Positions 60,661-64,000 of a stretch of 64,000 bases of DNA are shown in pieces. How positions within the stretch are numbered: position 1 is the first letter of the stretch; every line of letters starts with the position of its first letter. The notes beneath the pieces are model-generated. The model did not search any database. It saw nothing but the letters and a program-made list of their open reading frames with translations, and was not told the origin of the DNA. The position numbers and the translations under genes are program-made. This DNA is from CAVYXF01 sp963772335 (lineage in GTDB: Bacteria > Pseudomonadota > Alphaproteobacteria > Rhizobiales > Rhodomicrobiaceae), in contig CAVYXF010000003.1 in assembly GCA_963772335.1 (NCBI GenBank), positions 868,001-932,000 on the forward strand, in the 5' to 3' direction.

Positions 60661-63600
60661 TCATGCCGCCGTAGCATTGGGCGGGCGGCGAAGTGCCGGC
60701 GTTGCCGGCAGTGGCCGAGACGCAGGAGGAGGCCTTCTGACCGGCAGTGTAACGCAAGCCGGTTCGCGCCGCGCGCCGCGGTAGATTGCACAGTTCGTGA
60801 TTTCGGTCGCATCAGTCAGCGAGCCCGCCAGCGGCTGCATGACGAGCGTCAAGCTAAGCGTGCCATTTGCTGGGAGCGGCCCAGGATGAGAACACTGCAT
60901 GCCCGGCGCGGCGGAAGCAATGCACGTCCACGGCGACGCTGGCGCCTGTGCAAGCGTGAGCTGTGACATTGCTTGGTTGCCCGCGGACATCACATCATTA
61001 AATGAGATGGGGCCGGCTATGTCCCGATCCATCGAATTGCTCAGCGTGACCACGAATGTGCACGGCGACGTCTCATCGCACGCGGACGACAGGGCCTCCT
61101 TGGAGACCGATATCGCGCTCGCGGAGACCGGCGCCGGCTTTGTCGCCACCGTTGCGCAGGAGCTCTCCGATTCGGAGGAGCGCGTTTCGTCCGAGACGCT
61201 GGCGCAATTGGAGAACTGCGCCGCGGACGCGTCGTTCGGCAGACGGATCACCATGTTGAAAACTTGCGGCGCACCGCCAAGCGGAAGCGAGACGGGCCCC
61301 GGCGAGGTGCAAGAGAACGGCACTTGCGTTGGCTGCGTTGCGCATGGCAGCGGCGGATTGATCGAGACGATCTGAGCAGAGGACAACTCCGTAAGCTTGT
61401 CCGAGATCGTCACAGGCGCATTGTGGTCGACTGGGCCAGGATTGAAGAGTGTCAGCGTGAAGTGGCATTCCCCGCCGGGCGAACACGATTGGTCGCCGGT
61501 CTTCGAGACCTTCACGTTGAAGGGATCGAGGATGTACTGCGCGCAGGACTGGCGGCCGGTACCGAAGGCCTGGTCGGAGACCACCAAGTTTGCGCAGTTC
61601 TGGAAGCCATCGTTCTTCTTCCAGCCCGGCCCCGGTGTGCCGATGACGGTCAGCGTAATGGCCTGGTGGGCAGCAAGGAACTGCTTCTTATTCGAGCAGG
61701 AGATCCCTCGCGTCGAGGTTTTCGTGCAGTTCCAATCCGGATCGGCGAAATTCTCGATGCCGGCAGGTTGCGCCTGAGGTTTGCCGACGGTGTCCTTCGC
61801 CGGGATCTCGTCGTTGATGGTGATCGGCCCGGTGTAGTCCTTGTCGCTCTCGTTAGTCACGGTAATCTGGAAGCGGCAAGGTCCGTCGATCTTACAGGTT
61901 CCGCCCTTTCCCGGGTTAGCCGGATCCTTGGGATCGCTAAGAACCTTGCTGACCCGCAGCGATGGACGGTCGGCCATCTTCTCGGGCACGGTCACGCAGC
62001 GGCGCGGCGCATCGTTATCGAACGGAGCTGGGTTCGCCTGGGCGGCAGGGTTGAAGCTCACACAATTCCTATATTCCTTCGAAAGCAAAGCTCCCTTGAC
62101 GAGAATGCGTCCGCTGATGCTTTCGCCGGGCTTTAAAAGGTCGGTGCCTTTATTAGTCGAGATGCACCCAACCTTGTTGCCAATCTGATTGCAGGCGAAA
62201 TCGCCGTCGATCACCGAGATGGTGGTGCCAAGCCCCATCGGCGTGAAGTCTTCCGAGACAACAAACGGGCCGTGTGCGACGTCGTTGCCGACGTTTTTCA
62301 AGTTGATGGCGAACGCGCATTGCGGAACGCAAGTCTGCGCCGCGGTGAATTTCTCCGCCCTGAGCAGTGGCCCTTTGACGAGCGGGATGGTCGCGCATTG
62401 TTTCTCGCCGCCGGCGAAAGACGCGCAGTTCTTGATCGCCGTGGCGACCGATCCTGAGCCCGGCTTGAAGACCATCGTGATTTCAATGGTCTTACCGGCC
62501 GGAATTTTCGCCGGAACGGCGGAGGCGCAGTTTACGTCGTTGCCGTCCTTCTTGCAGAAGACCGGCGCGACGACGCCCTCGACCGAATTCGATTGCGGTA
62601 CATTTTCCAAGGTGATGTTGGGAAATGGCGAGCCGTCGGGCGCCGAAACGTGGTCTGTGAACGACAGCGGCCCGTTGAACTCGTTCGGTCCGGGATTGGT
62701 GATAGAAATCCTGAACTCGCAACCACCGCCGGTCTCACTGCATGAGGCTGCGACTGGATTTTTGGCGAGCACCAGTTGCTGCGCCTCGGGGCCGGGCTGA
62801 GGCTTGGCGTTCGGGTCGAGGCCGACGGTTGCGCATTGATCAGCGGCAGGGGCTTCTGGTTGTGCGCCGGCGGGCGCCCCTGGTTGAACGGGCACGGCAC
62901 AATTCCTGAGCTGTTTCACGTCGGCCGGCGTGTTGGGCGTGAATGAGAGCTGGAGATTGATTGATTGCTTCGCAGCGAGTGGGCCGGGATGGGTGCAGGA
63001 GAACGGTGCCGCTTTCGTGCAGGTCCACGGCGCGTTGGGCTCGCCGCTGAGTGCGGCCTGCGGGGCGTCGATCTGATCGTTGATGACGATCGGGCCCTTT
63101 ATCTCGGCGTCAGTGGTGTTGGTCACCGCAATGGTGAAGGCGCAAGGGCCATTGGGAGCGCATTTGGCCGGCCCGGTCTTCTTGGTGGTGATCGGACCCG
63201 TCTGCGCCGGCGCATTGGGATCGAGGGGAATGGTGGCGCAGGACGGAGCTGGCGCGCCTGCGCCGCCGCCGGCATTGGCCTGGTCCCCGGGTACCGGCTC
63301 CGGCAATACGACATTCACCGGCTTATCGAAGGCGATCGAGGCCGACGCCTCCCCGCTCAATGGGCCAAAGGTTACGACAGCTTTATTCGTGACGAAGCCT
63401 GCGGGCCCGCCTTCGCTGGTATCGATCGAGAAAGAGGCTCTGAAACTGACGCTCGCATTCGGTGCAAGCGTGAGTAAATCTTGTGAGCAGTTGAACTCCC
63501 GCCCCTCGGGTTTGCACGTCAAGCCCGCAGGCAATTGCATGCTGGTGGCGTTGTTCTTGGCCTGGGTCTGCGTGCCCACGGTCAGGGTGTCGAAAATCTT

Positions 63601-64000
63601 AAGCGGCCCGGTGACGGGCTGCGCCAGCGTATTGGTGAGCTTTACCTCGAACTCGCAGGTGCCCGCGGCCGGCGAACAGGTGGCCGGAATGCCGCGCTTC
63701 TCAACCTTCAGCCCACCGTTGTTGGTTCCCGTGGGAGGCGGAGGCGGCGGTAGCTGTGGGCCAATATCTGCCGGTGCGGGAGGTGCCCCGGGGTTCGCGG
63801 CGGGCCCCCCTTGGACGAGGGCGCAATTCTTCACCTCTTTCACCACTGGCGGCGTATTTGGCGCGAAGGTGAGTTGCAGATCCTCCAGCTTGCCGTTGGC
63901 AGGGACCGGGCCGGGATGGGTGCAGGTGAATGGTGCAGCCTCGGTGCAGGTCCAGGGAGCGGCGGGCAACCCGGTCAGCGTGGCCTGCGGCGCATCGATC
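60661..64000 (-). CDS. giant exported protein with DUF11-like modules (partial, frameshifted at 3' end)
   Basis: At least 1110 residues; the gene enters from beyond the right edge. It consists of one partial and seven full modules of about 120-150 residues, each with a pattern K-x-x-x-x-x-x-C-x-x-x-x-x-C-x-F-x-[IV]-x-[LV]-x-N-T, then G-P-[LI]-x-[IF]-x-D, a W-x-C or similar site, SCTHPGPL or equivalent, and NC at the end; examples are CTFVVTLSNSMDRDIAGPIS and CRFQITVTNESDKDYTGPIT. These are DUF11-type immunoglobulin-like modules with conserved disulfide cysteines, usual in surface or secreted filament proteins. After PACVTLPV near 60740 the frame shifts: a neighbouring frame continues SSCVSATAGNAGTSPPAQCYGGMIMVSG to about 60590, then the original phase resumes in the repeat region. 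Confidence 0.78.
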   Translation of the reverse strand, partial: IDAPQATLTGLPAAPWTCTEAAPFTCTHPGPVPANGKLEDLQLTFAPNTPPVVKEVKNCALVQGGPAANPGAPPAPADIGPQLPPPPPPTGTNNGGLKVEKRGIPATCSPAAGTCEFEVKLTNTLAQPVTGPLKIFDTLTVGTQTQAKNNATSMQLPAGLTCKPEGREFNCSQDLLTLAPNASVSFRASFSIDTSEGGPAGFVTNKAVVTFGPLSGEASASIAFDKPVNVVLPEPVPGDQANAGGGAGAPAPSCATIPLDPNAPAQTGPITTKKTGPAKCAPNGPCAFTIAVTNTTDAEIKGPIVINDQIDAPQAALSGEPNAPWTCTKAAPFSCTHPGPLAAKQSINLQLSFTPNTPADVKQLRNCAVPVQPGAPAGAQPEAPAADQCATVGLDPNAKPQPGPEAQQLVLAKNPVAASCSETGGGCEFRISITNPGPNEFNGPLSFTDHVSAPDGSPFPNITLENVPQSNSVEGVVAPVFCKKDGNDVNCASAVPAKIPAGKTIEITMVFKPGSGSVATAIKNCASFAGGEKQCATIPLVKGPLLRAEKFTAAQTCVPQCAFAINLKNVGNDVAHGPFVVSEDFTPMGLGTTISVIDGDFACNQIGNKVGCISTNKGTDLLKPGESISGRILVKGALLSKEYRNCVSFNPAAQANPAPFDNDAPRRCVTVPEKMADRPSLRVSKVLSDPKDPANPGKGGTCKIDGPCRFQITVTNESDKDYTGPITINDEIPAKDTVGKPQAQPAGIENFADPDWNCTKTSTRGISCSNKKQFLAAHQAITLTVIGTPGPGWKKNDGFQNCANLVVSDQAFGTGRQSCAQYILDPFNVKVSKTGDQSCSPGGECHFTLTLFNPGPVDHNAPVTISDKLTELSSAQIVSINPPLPCATQPTQVPFSCTSPGPVSLPLGGAPQVFNMVIRLPNDASAAQFSNCASVSDETRSSESESSCATVATKPAPVSASAISVSKEALSSACDETSPCTFVVTLSNSMDRDIAGPISFNDVMSAGNQAMSQLTLAQAPASPWTCIASAAPGMQCSHPGPLPANGTLSLTLVMQPLAGSLTDATEITNCAIYRGARREPACVTLPVRRPPPASRPLPATPALRRPPNATAA

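Overview
This 64 kb window is a high-GC chromosomal segment of an alphaproteobacterium, most likely of the order Hyphomicrobiales (Rhizobiales). That reading rests on gene content rather than on a marker gene: DUF1127 and DUF3597 proteins, a CsgH-type curli locus, Omp25/31-like beta-barrel proteins, heterotetrameric sarcosine oxidase, a tripartite tricarboxylate transporter and a zeaxanthin-type carotenoid cluster. I see no rRNA, tRNA or CRISPR array.

Layout. 1-10.7 kb: housekeeping and small genes (glyoxalase-fold tail, UvrD/PcrA-like helicase, cytochrome b561, a cysteine-rich exported peptide, DUF3754 membrane protein, PrmA, M24 aminopeptidase P, a CDP-alcohol phosphatidyltransferase). 11.2-18.0 kb: a co-directional catabolic cassette, tctC-tctB-tctA followed by a SauS-like CoA-acylating aldehyde dehydrogenase and a two-subunit SucCD-like CoA ligase. 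It plausibly imports an organic acid or sulfonate, activates it to the CoA thioester and reduces it to the aldehyde. 18.3-20.6 kb: a TAXI-type solute receptor and a Sel1-repeat exported protein. 20.6-25.9 kb (minus): LysR regulator, LysE exporter and a polar amino-acid ABC importer. 26.3-32.5 kb: soxBDAG sarcosine oxidase plus purU, a one-carbon module that demethylates sarcosine and handles the folate-bound C1 unit. 32.5-39.1 kb: crtY-crtB, crtZ, crtE, fni and crtI, enough to make zeaxanthin from IPP/DMAPP; crtB and crtZ share a nearly identical 23-bp upstream element. 39.6-42.9 kb: a double-barrel Gly/Asn-rich outer-membrane protein and a damaged OmpW. 43.2-49.9 kb: tyrS, a curli locus (csgF, csgG, one curlin, an unknown exported protein, csgH), a rhomboid protease and dusA.

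49.9-59.2 kb is an accessory region. A truncated tyrosine integrase starts just beyond the 5' end of dusA, a known integration hotspot. It is followed by an IS481-type transposase fragment, a YaiI-DinB fused reading frame, two lower-GC orphan genes (one split by a 22-bp tandem duplication), a second decayed integrase and an intact IS5-type element carrying a passenger gene. 59.4-64 kb encodes a very large exported protein, running off the window edge, built of DUF11-like modules and a C-terminal array of 44-residue cysteine-rich repeats.

An overarching caution: at least eight single-base frame disruptions occur in otherwise well-conserved genes (sauS-like, TAXI receptor, ABC ATPase, soxG, ompW twice, the giant surface protein twice). 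Most look like one extra base. Either the assembly contains indel errors or several loci are decaying; the reads are needed to decide.
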